64,000 nt of DNA, taken from Limnohabitans sp. 2KL-51. Its GTDB lineage: Bacteria; Pseudomonadota; Gammaproteobacteria; Burkholderiales; Burkholderiaceae_C. The notes beneath the pieces are model-generated. The model was not told where the DNA came from and did not search any database. It saw only the letters and a list, made by a program, of their open reading frames with translations. Below, one piece after another: positions 16,724 through 24,855 of the stretch; position 1 is the first letter of the stretch, and the number at the start of each line of letters is the position of its first letter. Both the position numbers and the translations under genes were made by a program. The stretch is taken from the NCBI RefSeq assembly GCF_003063645.1, contig NZ_NESJ01000005.1, positions 186,001-250,000 of the forward strand, in the 5' to 3' direction.

Positions 16724-17518
16724 ATGAATCTGCACCTAAGCGACAAGCATGTATTGATCACTGGCGGCAGCAAAGGCATTGGCCTGGCTTGCGCTCACGC
16801 CTTTCTGGAAGAGGGCGCGAAGGTCACGCTGGTCTCGCGTGACGTAGCCAACCTGACCAATGCCCTGCAAAAACTGCACGTCCACTTTCCGGCTGAGCGC
16901 ATCCACACGGTGGCGGCCAATTTGCGCGATGCGGCGCATGCCCTGACGGCGCTGAACTCGGCTGAAGCCGCGTTCGGCCCGGTTGATGTGTTGGTCAACT
17001 CGGCTGGTGCGGCCAAGCGCACGCCCGCACCCGAGCTTACGCCCGAGTCCTTTGCCGATGCGATGCAGGCCAAATACTTCACCACCATCCACATGCTCAC
17101 CCCCACCATCCAGCGCATGGCCGCGCGTGGCCAGGGCACGGTGGTGAACATCGTGGGCAATGGCGGCAAAGTGGCCAGCCCCATCCACCTGCCCGGCGGT
17201 GCGGCCAACGCGGCTTTGATGCTGGTGAGCGCCGGTATGGCTGCGGCTTACGGGCCACAGGGCATTCGGGTGAATGCGGTGAACCCCGGCCTGACCTTGA
17301 CCGATCGCCTGCAAGAAGGCATGGCGGCCGATGCACGGATCAAAGGGGTCGACACCCACGAAGCCATGGCGCAAGCGGTCGCCAAAATTCCCTTGGGCCG
17401 CATGGCCGAGCCCGAAGAAATAGCCCACGTTGTGCTGTTTTTGGCCTCGCCCAAAGCCAGTTACGTCACCGGCATTTGCATGAGCATGGACGGTGCGATG
17501 AACCCGATCGTGGTGTAA
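16724..17518 (+). CDS. SDR-fold protein lacking the catalytic Tyr-x3-Lys
   Basis: This 264-residue protein has a good SDR cofactor half: TGGSKGIGLACA near residue 14, the NSAG-type segment VLVNSAGA near 90, and the closing YVTGICMSMDGAMNPIV. At the active site, where Y-x-x-x-K is expected, it reads HLPGGAANAALMLVS (about 155-169), so tyrosine and lysine are replaced by glycine and asparagine. The frame is intact and the composition is that of its neighbours, so it is not an obvious pseudogene. It may use different chemistry or bind cofactor without redox turnover. It diverges from the lyase gene. Confidence 0.8.
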   Translation: MNLHLSDKHVLITGGSKGIGLACAHAFLEEGAKVTLVSRDVANLTNALQKLHVHFPAERIHTVAANLRDAAHALTALNSAEAAFGPVDVLVNSAGAAKRTPAPELTPESFADAMQAKYFTTIHMLTPTIQRMAARGQGTVVNIVGNGGKVASPIHLPGGAANAALMLVSAGMAAAYGPQGIRVNAVNPGLTLTDRLQEGMAADARIKGVDTHEAMAQAVAKIPLGRMAEPEEIAHVVLFLASPKASYVTGICMSMDGAMNPIVV

Positions 17519-17613
17519 CAGACAGACCTGGTGCAGGCGCTGTGGCCAGCTCGCTGCGGCGACCAAGACGCCCTCCGATACACCCTCCGATACCGCGCCT
17601 GCAGGACACCAGC

Positions 17614-18240
17614 ATGAACCCCACCCTCAACCCTGCAACCCGACCGGTGAACGCGCCACGCCGATGGGCCGTCCCAGCCGTTCTTGGCGCTTTGTCCCGC
17701 ACGGCTGCAGGATGGCTGGCCCTGGCCCTGATCGCCTTCGCGGCCATTGCTCCAGCGCATGCCGAACCTGCGCCTTTGCAATCCGTGCCCTCGGTGGACG
17801 TGCCGCGCTACATGGGCACCTGGCACGAGATCGCCAAATACCCGAACTGGTTTCAGAGGAAATGCGCCAGCAGCACGCAGGCCACCTACACGCTGCAAAC
17901 CGATGGCCGGGTGCAGGTGCTCAACCGCTGCAAAACCGACAAAGGCGAATGGACCGAGGCGCTGGGCGCGGCACGACAAATTGGCGGGCCGAACTCTCCA
18001 AGGCTCAAGGTGCGCTTTGCCCCCGAATGGTTGTCCTTCATTCCGCTGGTCTGGGGCGATTACTGGATCATCGACCTGGACCCGGACTACCAATGGGTGG
18101 TGGTGAGCGAGCCGAAACGCGAGTACCTGTGGATCTTGTCACGCACACCGCAAATGCCTGCGGCCATTTACCAAGAGCTGTTGGGCAAGCTGCATGACCG
18201 TGGCTTTGATTTGAAACGGATCGAACCCAGTCGGCCTTGA
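17614..18240 (+). CDS. Secreted lipocalin, Blc-like
   Basis: This lipocalin of about 208 residues shows the family signature DVPRYMGTWHEIAKYPNWFQ (the GxW of structurally conserved region 1), the middle segment TYTLQTDGRVQVLNRC and the second region DYWIIDLDPDYQWVVVSEP. ATG 17614 has AGGA 9 bases ahead; the longer frame from 17476 overlaps the SDR gene and is rejected. A signal peptide ends APAHA-EPAP, which points to signal peptidase I. No lipobox cysteine is visible, unlike E. coli Blc, so this form should be soluble in the periplasm. Blc proteins bind fatty acids and lysophospholipids. Confidence 0.85.
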   Translation: MNPTLNPATRPVNAPRRWAVPAVLGALSRTAAGWLALALIAFAAIAPAHAEPAPLQSVPSVDVPRYMGTWHEIAKYPNWFQRKCASSTQATYTLQTDGRVQVLNRCKTDKGEWTEALGAARQIGGPNSPRLKVRFAPEWLSFIPLVWGDYWIIDLDPDYQWVVVSEPKREYLWILSRTPQMPAAIYQELLGKLHDRGFDLKRIEPSRP

Positions 18241-18357
18241 GCTAAGGGATTCGAGCAGGGCCACCGCGTGCCGGTGCAGCGACCAAGGTCATTGCCCTTG
18301 ACTCTGCAGGGCTGCGCTTGCTGAACCACACTTGGGTTTTTTTCAAACCTCTAGGCC

Positions 18358-19332
18358 ATGGCCAGATTCCCATTTTTTCAATCCCCTTTGCGCACGCAGC
18401 TGCAAACGCACCTGGAAGCGCAGATCAAGGACCAGCTGGGCCAGCGCGTGCGGGCCATGACCGGGGCCACCGGTGATGCGCGCGACTTTTTGCAACCCGC
18501 AGGCGACCCCGGGTTGTTCGGGCCCGACTCGGCCGCCTGGCAGGTACACGCCCACTTTGTAGCCATGATGACCGGGGGCTTGTCGTCACTCATGCTGCAG
18601 GCCCTGCACCCCCGGGCGCTGGCCGCCGTATGGGACCACTCCAGCTTTCGCACCCAGCTGCAGGCGCGCTTGGGGCGCACCGCCCTGTTTGTGGCCACCA
18701 CCACCTATGGCGGCACGGCAGCGGCTTTGCAGACCATCGAGCGGGTCAACCGCATCCACGCGCACATTCGCGGCACGCTGCCCGACGGCACGCCCTATGT
18801 GGCCAACGATCCGGAGTTGATCCGCTGGGTGCACCTGGGCGAGACCACCAGTTTTTTGCGTGCCTACCAAGACCTGTCGCTGCAGCCTTTGCGCTCGGAC
18901 AGACAAGACCTGTACTTTGCCGAAATGGCGCAAATGGGGGAGCGCTTGGGCGCGCACGATCTGCCCCTGACGCGCCATCAGGCCCTGATGCAACTGCAGG
19001 ATTACCGACCTCAATTGCGGGTGGATGAGCGCACGCGCGAAACGATTGACCTGATCGAGCACTACCCGTGTGCGCCCTTGGACAGACCCTTGGTCAGCCT
19101 GATCGTGCGGGCCGCGTTTCAGATGTTGCCCGATTGGGCGCTGGAGATGCTGGAGCGCGAACGCAGCTGTGCGCTGGAGCAAGCCGCTGTGCGCACCGCC
19201 TTGCAAGGCATGGGCGCGTCGTTGGCCTGGGCTTTTGCCGAGACGGGGGTGGCCGCCCGCGCCAGCCAGCGCATGGACCCGGCATTCCCGGCCCCGACGT
19301 TCAGGGCTGCTGTATCGGGTCAAGGTACTTGA
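18358..19332 (+). CDS. MpaB/rubber-oxygenase-like DUF2236 protein (intact copy)
   Basis: This 324-residue protein belongs to the DUF2236 (oxygenase MpaB/latex-clearing-like) family. Supporting segments are AHFVAMMTGGLSSLMLQALHPRALAAVWDHS (about 63-93), the VNRIHAHIRG histidine motif near 131 and DPELIRWVHLGETTSF near 152. Family members bind heme b through conserved histidines; their cellular roles are mostly unknown. The gene is complete. A second copy truncated at its 5' end lies at 31550-32212 in the same orientation, with a 176-base block (19042-19217) identical in both, so this gene marks the left border of a low-GC catabolic island. Confidence 0.82.
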   Translation: MARFPFFQSPLRTQLQTHLEAQIKDQLGQRVRAMTGATGDARDFLQPAGDPGLFGPDSAAWQVHAHFVAMMTGGLSSLMLQALHPRALAAVWDHSSFRTQLQARLGRTALFVATTTYGGTAAALQTIERVNRIHAHIRGTLPDGTPYVANDPELIRWVHLGETTSFLRAYQDLSLQPLRSDRQDLYFAEMAQMGERLGAHDLPLTRHQALMQLQDYRPQLRVDERTRETIDLIEHYPCAPLDRPLVSLIVRAAFQMLPDWALEMLERERSCALEQAAVRTALQGMGASLAWAFAETGVAARASQRMDPAFPAPTFRAAVSGQGT

Positions 19333-19427
19333 GCAAGGACACGTCGTAATTGAATCCGCCAAGCAAATGCAATGCCATGTCATCTGTTCTATAGTCCGCC
19401 AGACAACAAACATCAAGGAGACTGCAC

Positions 19428-20369
19428 ATGCTTCACCCGCACGTCAAAGCACTGCTCAGCCTGATTGAGCAAAGCGGTATTCAGCCCCTCCATACCCTTA
19501 CGCCCGCAGCTGCTAGGGCGCTGTATAAGGATCGCAAGAACCTCACCCAGCCAGAACCTCCTGAAGTCGGTGATGTGCGCGAGTTGCAGGCGTCAGGCCC
19601 CCACGGCCCGATTCCCCTTCGCCTATACCGACCTGTTGGAACTGCGGCTGGCACCGAACTGCCAGCACTTGTCTACTTCCACGGCGGGGGATTTGTCATT
19701 GGCGATTTGGACACCCACGATACGCTGTGCCGAGAGTTGAGTAACGGCGCTGGGTGCGCTGTGATTTCGGTCGACTATCGACTGGCGCCAGAATTTCGGT
19801 TCCCGTGCTCCGTTGACGACTGCCTCGCAGCCACCTACTGGGTATACAGGAATGCGAAAGCGCTGAACCTTGATTCGGCCCGTCTGGCCATCGGTGGCGA
19901 CAGCGCAGGTGGCAACTTGGCGGCTGTTATCGCTATCTTGGCGAGGGACGCTGGTGACCTTCCGATCTCGTTTCAGCTCCTGATCTACCCATGCACCGAC
20001 GCACGCTGTGTTACAGAGTCCTACAAAACCAACGGGCAGGGCTTCATGCTCACCAGAGATACCATGGACTACTTCATCGGTCACTATCTCACTTCAGCCA
20101 ATGAAAAAGTTGAAATGCGTGCGTCACCGCTGCTGCATCCTGACCTATCGAAGCTGCCACCAGCCTTCACACTGACAGCTGGATATGACCCGCTGCGTGA
20201 TGAGGGGCTTCAATATGCACAGCGCCTCACCGAGGCCGGGTGTGATTCAACGTACGTGTGCTTCCAGCGACAGATTCACGGCTTTGTTTTGATGGGAAAA
20301 GTCATCAACGAGGCACATACCGCAGTGTCGATGTGTGCGGGGGAGCTGAAACGTCGACTGTTCACATGA
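19428..20369 (+). CDS. Alpha/beta hydrolase, acetyl-esterase/HSL type
   Basis: This 313-residue cytoplasmic esterase of the hormone-sensitive-lipase family has the oxyanion motif YFHGGGFVIG near residue 84, the nucleophile elbow GGDSAGGNLA near 158, an Asp in YDPLRDEG near 254 and His in QIHGFVLM near 284. The family hydrolyses short-chain esters. It is the first gene after the DUF2236 border. Its base composition is visibly lower in GC than region 1-19300, as for the rest of the island. A decayed IS3-type transposase follows it. Confidence 0.88.
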   Translation: MLHPHVKALLSLIEQSGIQPLHTLTPAAARALYKDRKNLTQPEPPEVGDVRELQASGPHGPIPLRLYRPVGTAAGTELPALVYFHGGGFVIGDLDTHDTLCRELSNGAGCAVISVDYRLAPEFRFPCSVDDCLAATYWVYRNAKALNLDSARLAIGGDSAGGNLAAVIAILARDAGDLPISFQLLIYPCTDARCVTESYKTNGQGFMLTRDTMDYFIGHYLTSANEKVEMRASPLLHPDLSKLPPAFTLTAGYDPLRDEGLQYAQRLTEAGCDSTYVCFQRQIHGFVLMGKVINEAHTAVSMCAGELKRRLFT

Positions 20370-20547
20370 CGCTAGCGTAATGAATGTAAGTCATTCTCCT
20401 ATGATCCTGTTCCTCGGCTTCGACGGCGTGCGGCAACGTGTTGGTAGCCCCAGCTTTAACTTGGCACGACTGCCGATGCTAGAAGACTGCCTGAGCCATG
20501 CCTAGCATGGCCCATGTGCAGATCGTGATCACGTCTACGCTCACTGT
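20370..20547. other. Intergenic stretch downstream of the IS remnant
   Basis: No start-supported frame is present. It probably contains the decayed remainder of the adjacent insertion sequence, but similarity to transposase cannot be followed past 20548. Confidence 0.35.
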
Positions 20548-20885
20548 CTACGGCTTCTCACCCACCAGGCGCTTGCGCGACTGGATCCGCAGGTTGAGTT
20601 CCTGCTACCAGTAAATCTGTTAGAAACGCTTGTGGTTACACCGGATCCCTTCACGTTGCGAAGGTACAGGTAACACAGGCCAAAGCCCCAACTGCGGTTG
20701 TTGTCAGTCAGGTGCAGCAGCCAATCAGCGATCTGCTCGTTCTCGGTGCTCTTTCTGGACGCGTAGCGATAGCAGCACTGGCTGATTGCGAAGATGCGAC
20801 AGGCCACTCCGATGGACGGACCGCTCGCCTTAAACCCTTGGCTGGAATAGCTTCTGTTTTGTGCGCAGTGTTTAGCACTGTACAA
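20548..20885 (-). pseudogene. Remnant of IS3-family OrfB transposase (IS407-like)
   Basis: On the minus strand the frame reads VACRIFAISQCCYRYASRK, then NRSWGFGLCYLYLRNVKG, which matches the N-terminal helper domain of IS3-family OrfB (ACRL..S...YRY...., WGFGL...LR..G). Directly after this it shifts frame to CNHKRF-stop-QIYW-stop-QELNLRI, corresponding to the conserved NHKRVYRIY.ELELNLRIKPRKRL stretch, and stops again after VGEKP at 20548. The catalytic DDE part is not recognisable and no terminal inverted repeats were seen. It is an old, inactive insertion inside the island. Confidence 0.72.
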
Positions 20886-20949
20886 ACAGCCTGAGATTAG
20901 CCCTTGCGGACCGAATCAGTTTTGCGGGGTCCATCGGAGATGCTGGTGA

Positions 20950-21744
20950 CTACGCCGTATCAGAGTCGCCTGCGTAGCCAAGCAACTTTGACAGACGCAC
21001 GGCAATTTCGCGCCCGATTTCCTCGGTGTCTGGAATGCTAGGACTTTGTGGTCTGTCCAGTCTTTCGTAATAGGGCACAGTCAGGGCGGCCATGACCTCT
21101 CGACCATTACCAAAGATGGGATAAGAAATGTCTATGGAACCTCGGATACGGCTGCTGGGCGATGTAATCACCCCGTTTCGTCTGACCTCTTCGATCTGTT
21201 GAAAGAGATGAGCAGCATCGATCTCCAATTCACCATGAATACGGACCTGTGCCGCGAGCATGCGAGTCCGCTCTGCGTCATCGCGAAAAGCCAATAGGAC
21301 CTTTCCAGATGCGGTGTCGCTGAGCTTGGCGAGCGCACCCACTTTGGCGCCCATGGTGAACGGCCCAGGCGCATCGACCTGGGCCACCACAAGCAACTGA
21401 CCGTCATGGTAAGTACTCAAATGGCAAGACTGATAGGCCCGGCCAGCCAACTCACGCATTAGGGGCGTTGCTGTAGCAACCAAGGACCTTAGTGGCTGTT
21501 GCCGATGGGATAGCTCAAGCATCTTGAGGCTTAGGCGATAACGATCATCACCATCCAAGATGAGGTAACCCCGCTGTTCAAGGGTCAAAGCCATGCGAAA
21601 GATTTCACTGATGCTCCGTCCCATCGCCTTAGCAAGGTTGCTCAAACCCATGGGCTGCGCAGCGCCTGCGAGGACTTCTAAAAGGTCTAGCCCTTTTTCG
21701 AGGGCCGGCGCTGTGTATTTGGGCGTAGATTTGTCAGTTGGCAT
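20950..21744 (-). CDS. IclR family transcriptional regulator of the island
   Basis: This 264-residue regulator has an N-terminal winged HTH (ALEKGLDLLEVLAGAAQPMGLSNLAKAMGRS, about 15-45) and an IclR effector domain (SCHLSTYHDGQLLVVAQVDAPGPF, then DTASGKVLLAF). It is divergent from the ABC transporter/hexuronate operon beginning at 21940 and is the only regulator in the island, so it most likely controls that operon. IclR homologues such as KdgR control hexuronate and 2-keto-3-deoxygluconate use in many bacteria, which fits the adjacent enzymes. Confidence 0.85.
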   Translation of the reverse strand: MPTDKSTPKYTAPALEKGLDLLEVLAGAAQPMGLSNLAKAMGRSISEIFRMALTLEQRGYLILDGDDRYRLSLKMLELSHRQQPLRSLVATATPLMRELAGRAYQSCHLSTYHDGQLLVVAQVDAPGPFTMGAKVGALAKLSDTASGKVLLAFRDDAERTRMLAAQVRIHGELEIDAAHLFQQIEEVRRNGVITSPSSRIRGSIDISYPIFGNGREVMAALTVPYYERLDRPQSPSIPDTEEIGREIAVRLSKLLGYAGDSDTA

Positions 21745-21939
21745 GATTTAACTTTCACATATAAAAAGTTTATTTTATCAAAGAAAATTTAAGTTGTGTT
21801 TCCTTGAGGTTTTTTCTGTATCTTGGTAAAAATTATTCGAAATTAAGGGTTTTCGATGAATTTTTCTGAGTAGTACGCCAGATAAGATGGCTCGTCTGAT
21901 AAAATTTTTTTGCAGATAAAATAACTTTTCATATACAAA
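21745..21939. promoter_or_regulatory. AT-rich divergent promoter with mirrored motif
   Basis: This 195-base region is strikingly AT-rich. A 22-base motif, GATAAAATAAACTTTTTATA.. on the minus strand at 21758-21779, recurs in opposite orientation at 21915-21936 as GATAAAATAACTTTTCATAT.., differing by one indel and a substitution or two. Each copy sits just upstream of one of the two divergent genes. This arrangement suggests a pair of binding sites for the IclR regulator or mirrored promoters. Confidence 0.5.
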
Positions 21940-22602
21940 GTGACATACAGCTTTCAGTTCAGAGACGTCTTGGCCCAGAAAGAGGCAATTTTTGATGGTC
22001 TGATGATCACCTTGCAACTTAGTGCAATCACTATTGGTTTGGGATTCATCCTGGGAATTGCCGTCGCGGTGAGCTTGGTCTACGGTAGCGCCTGGCTACG
22101 CGGCTTAGGACGGGCCTACGTCGAAGTGATAAGAAACACGCCGCTCATTGTTCAACTGTTTCTGATTTATTTCGGTTTACCGGGCGTCGGCATCGAACTT
22201 GACGTGATGACGGCGAGTGTGCTCGCTTTGACCATCAACCTTGGAGCCTACACCGCAGAGATCGTTCGCGCCGGCATTGAAAGTATTCCCAAGTCGCAAA
22301 TTGAAGCCGGGATCTCCTTGGGCCTGAACAAGCCACAAATTTTCCGCCACGTGGTGCTGATTCCCGCGCTGAAAAATGTCTACCCATCGTTGTCGAGTCA
22401 ATTCGTGCTGATGATGTTGGCCACGAGCGTGGTATCGCAGATTTCGGCGCCCGACCTGTTTCACACGGCTTCCATCATCCAGTCCAGGACCTTTAGGGAT
22501 TTCGAGGTTTACATCGTCGTCTCGCTACTGTACTTGGGTCTGACGCTCCTGTTGCGTGGCGGATTTAGCCTCTGCTATCACCTGATTTTTCGCAGAACAT
22601 GA
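21940..22602 (+). CDS. Polar amino-acid-type ABC transporter permease (first)
   Basis: This 220-residue membrane permease of the HisM/GlnP family has five or so hydrophobic segments and the conserved EAA loop EAGISLGLNKPQIFRHVVLIPAL (about 124-146). An RNTPLIVQLFLIYFGLP segment near residue 66 is typical. The start is GTG 21940; no clear ribosome site precedes it. It overlaps the second permease by ATGA (22599-22602). The transporter type normally carries polar amino acids, opines or similar amphoteric compounds, a hint about the substrate of the island. Confidence 0.87.
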   Translation: MTYSFQFRDVLAQKEAIFDGLMITLQLSAITIGLGFILGIAVAVSLVYGSAWLRGLGRAYVEVIRNTPLIVQLFLIYFGLPGVGIELDVMTASVLALTINLGAYTAEIVRAGIESIPKSQIEAGISLGLNKPQIFRHVVLIPALKNVYPSLSSQFVLMMLATSVVSQISAPDLFHTASIIQSRTFRDFEVYIVVSLLYLGLTLLLRGGFSLCYHLIFRRT

Positions 22603-23249
22603 TTCGTGAACTTTCCCTCACCGACGCCTACTATCTGATCCTCGCGATTCGCTGGACCATTGGGTTGGCCTTTTTGGCTTTGATAGGGGGCGGCGCTATT
22701 GGCTTGGTGGTCGCGGGCTTGGGAGCTTCGCGGTTCAGGATACTGCGCGGATTTGCTTTCGGTTACGTGGGTATCGTGCAGGGCATCCCGCTGCTTGGAT
22801 GGCTGTTCATCTTTTATTTTGGCCTGTCCATTTGGGGCTATAAGCTCCCGCCCCTGGCGGCGGCCACACTGGGCTTTTCGATTTATGCCGGTGCCTTCCT
22901 GGGTGAAATCTGGCGAGGCGCGCTGATGGCGATTCCCAAAACTCAGTGGGAAGCCGGTGTCTCGATCGGATTGTCTTACTTTGAGCAGTTGCGGTACGTC
23001 ATCATTCCGCAGGCTTTCCGCATAGCTATCCCGCCCACAGTGGGATTCATAGTCCAACTGATCAAAAACACCTCACTCGGTGCCGTCATCGGCTTCGTGG
23101 AGTTGACGCGCGAGGGTCAACTGACCACGGCGGCCACCTTCCAGCCATTTTCTGTCTACTTGCTCGTGGCCATGATGTATTTCTGCCTGTGTTTCCCCCT
23201 TACCCGTTACAGCCGAATAATAGAAAGGAAACGACGTGTCGTTCGTTGA
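22599..23249 (+). CDS. Polar amino-acid-type ABC transporter permease (second)
   Basis: This 216-residue HisM/GlnP-type permease has five hydrophobic spans and the EAA loop EAGVSIGLSYFEQLRYVIIPQA near residue 117, with GIVQGIPLLGWLFIFYFGL corresponding to the RGTPLL segment. It forms a heterodimer with the preceding permease, to which it is translationally coupled, and overlaps the ATPase gene by 14 bases. Confidence 0.87.
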   Translation: MIRELSLTDAYYLILAIRWTIGLAFLALIGGGAIGLVVAGLGASRFRILRGFAFGYVGIVQGIPLLGWLFIFYFGLSIWGYKLPPLAAATLGFSIYAGAFLGEIWRGALMAIPKTQWEAGVSIGLSYFEQLRYVIIPQAFRIAIPPTVGFIVQLIKNTSLGAVIGFVELTREGQLTTAATFQPFSVYLLVAMMYFCLCFPLTRYSRIIERKRRVVR

Positions 23250-23967
23250 ATTGAAATCCGTGGTCAAGCGCTACGGTAGCAACACCATTCTGCAGAATGT
23301 CGACCTGAGCATTGAGAAGGGTGAAATCATCGCGGTCATCGGCCGATCTGGCTCGGGGAAAAGCACCATGCTGCGGTGTATCAACGGCCTTGAGCCCGTG
23401 CAGGCTGGCGAGGTCTGGGTCGACGGTGTCGCGGTGCATGATCCAGGCGCTGATTTGCGCGCACTTCGCGCACGCGTGGGCACCGTGTTTCAGAGCTACA
23501 ACCTGTTTCCGCACCTGACAGTGGAGCGCAACATCACCCTGGGCCCCATGATCGTCAAGGGCGTGCCGGGTGCTGAGGCAGCCGCCTTGGCACGTGCGGC
23601 GCTGCGCAAGGTTGGCCTCGAACAGAAGATCGGCGCTTATGCCGATGAACTTTCAGGTGGACAGCAGCAGCGGGTGGCCATTGCGCGATCTTTGGCCATG
23701 GCACCGAACCTGATGCTGTTCGATGAAATCACATCAGCGCTCGACCCAGAATTGGTGGGCGAGGTTCTGCTGGTACTGGAGGAAATGGCAAGTGAAGGTA
23801 TGACCATGTTGCTGGTTACCCACGAAATGAATTTCGCGCGCCGTGTGGCGAATCGGGTTGTTTTCATGCACCACGGTAAGGTCTGGGAGCAAGGGCCAGC
23901 CAAAGAATTTTTTGCTAATCCGAAGACTCCGGAATTAGAGAGCTTTCTCAGTGCAGTGTTGCACTGA
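23236..23967 (+). CDS. Polar amino-acid-type ABC transporter ATPase (GlnQ-like)
   Basis: This 243-residue ATPase has Walker A GRSGSGKST near residue 36, signature LSGGQQQRVAIARSLAM near 139, Walker B LMLFDEITSALDPE near 159 and the H-loop LLVTHEMNFA. The start is GTG 23236 with AAAGGAAACGAC ahead. The switch DEITSALDP, where most relatives have DEPTSALDP, is a small oddity. It energises the two permeases encoded just before it. Confidence 0.9.
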   Translation: MSFVELKSVVKRYGSNTILQNVDLSIEKGEIIAVIGRSGSGKSTMLRCINGLEPVQAGEVWVDGVAVHDPGADLRALRARVGTVFQSYNLFPHLTVERNITLGPMIVKGVPGAEAAALARAALRKVGLEQKIGAYADELSGGQQQRVAIARSLAMAPNLMLFDEITSALDPELVGEVLLVLEEMASEGMTMLLVTHEMNFARRVANRVVFMHHGKVWEQGPAKEFFANPKTPELESFLSAVLH

Positions 23968-24069
23968 TTAGCTAGGTAAATTTTGTCGTTACTTCCGGGC
24001 AAAGTCGTCCTGCCAAATTGGTTGGGTGAATAAACAGGAAGGCTTTTTGGTATCAATCAGGAGATAGTT

Positions 24070-24855
24070 ATGTTGAAAAAATGGACACGCCATATGGCCG
24101 TCGCCTTGCTTTCGCTTGGCCTCGTCAGCAATGCAATGGCCGATCGTTTTCAGGCAATCTTGACCGCCGGTGTCATTCGAATTGGTGTGCCAGTGGATGT
24201 GCCGCCCTTTGGCACTCAGAATGCGAACCGTGAAGCAGAGGGCTATGACATTGATGTTGCCAACATGGTGGCCAAAGCCTTGGGCGTGAAAGCCGAACTT
24301 GTACAACTCACTGGCGCCAATCGCTTGCCCTTCCTGCTTACCGACAAAGTCGATGTGGTGATCTCCATCATGGGTCTGACACCTGAGCGCGCCAAGCAGA
24401 TCATGTTCAGCGCACCCTATGCCAACACATCACTGGCGGTGTATGGTCCAAAAAATATTGTAGTCAAGTCGGCCAGTGACCTCGGTAAGTTCAAAGTTGC
24501 AGCAGCCAAAGGCACTGCCCAGGAGATGGCCCTTTCCGCCGCCAATCCCAAAGCAAACATCATGCGTACGGAAGATGATGCCACTGCCATTTCGGCATAC
24601 GTCACTGGCAAGGCTCAACTCTTCGCCTCCAACAGTGTGGTAGTCCCTGCACTGGCCAAAATGAACCCGAAAAATGAGTTTGACCTCAAGTTCAACATTC
24701 GAAACAGCCCGGCTCACATGGGTGTAAAAATGGGAGAGCACAACTTAGTGCGGTGGCTCGATTCTTTCGTGTATTTCAATACCCAGAATGGCGAGTTAGA
24801 CAAGCTGCACCAGAAATGGCTGTATCGCAAGATGGACCCCATGGGATCCCTGTGA
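24070..24855 (+). CDS. Periplasmic binding protein of the polar amino-acid-type ABC transporter
   Basis: This 261-residue protein has a signal peptide (MLKKWTRHMAVALLSLGLVSNAMA) and the SBP_bac_3 fold: IRIGVPVDVPPFGTQNA, EGYDIDVANMVAKALG and the hinge MGLTPERAKQIMFSAPYA. AGGAGATAG precedes its ATG. In SBP_bac_3 proteins a conserved Arg and Asp usually bind the alpha-amino acid group; here RSGEYD-type residues are not all evident, leaving open a non-amino-acid ligand. The stop overlaps the GTG start of the creatininase gene. Confidence 0.85.
   Translation: MLKKWTRHMAVALLSLGLVSNAMADRFQAILTAGVIRIGVPVDVPPFGTQNANREAEGYDIDVANMVAKALGVKAELVQLTGANRLPFLLTDKVDVVISIMGLTPERAKQIMFSAPYANTSLAVYGPKNIVVKSASDLGKFKVAAAKGTAQEMALSAANPKANIMRTEDDATAISAYVTGKAQLFASNSVVVPALAKMNPKNEFDLKFNIRNSPAHMGVKMGEHNLVRWLDSFVYFNTQNGELDKLHQKWLYRKMDPMGSL

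Noticed and set aside
20360..20380. ACGCTAGCGT palindrome at the esterase stop as an attachment site
   Set aside because: No second copy was found at the other end of the island, and a 10-bp palindrome can occur by chance.
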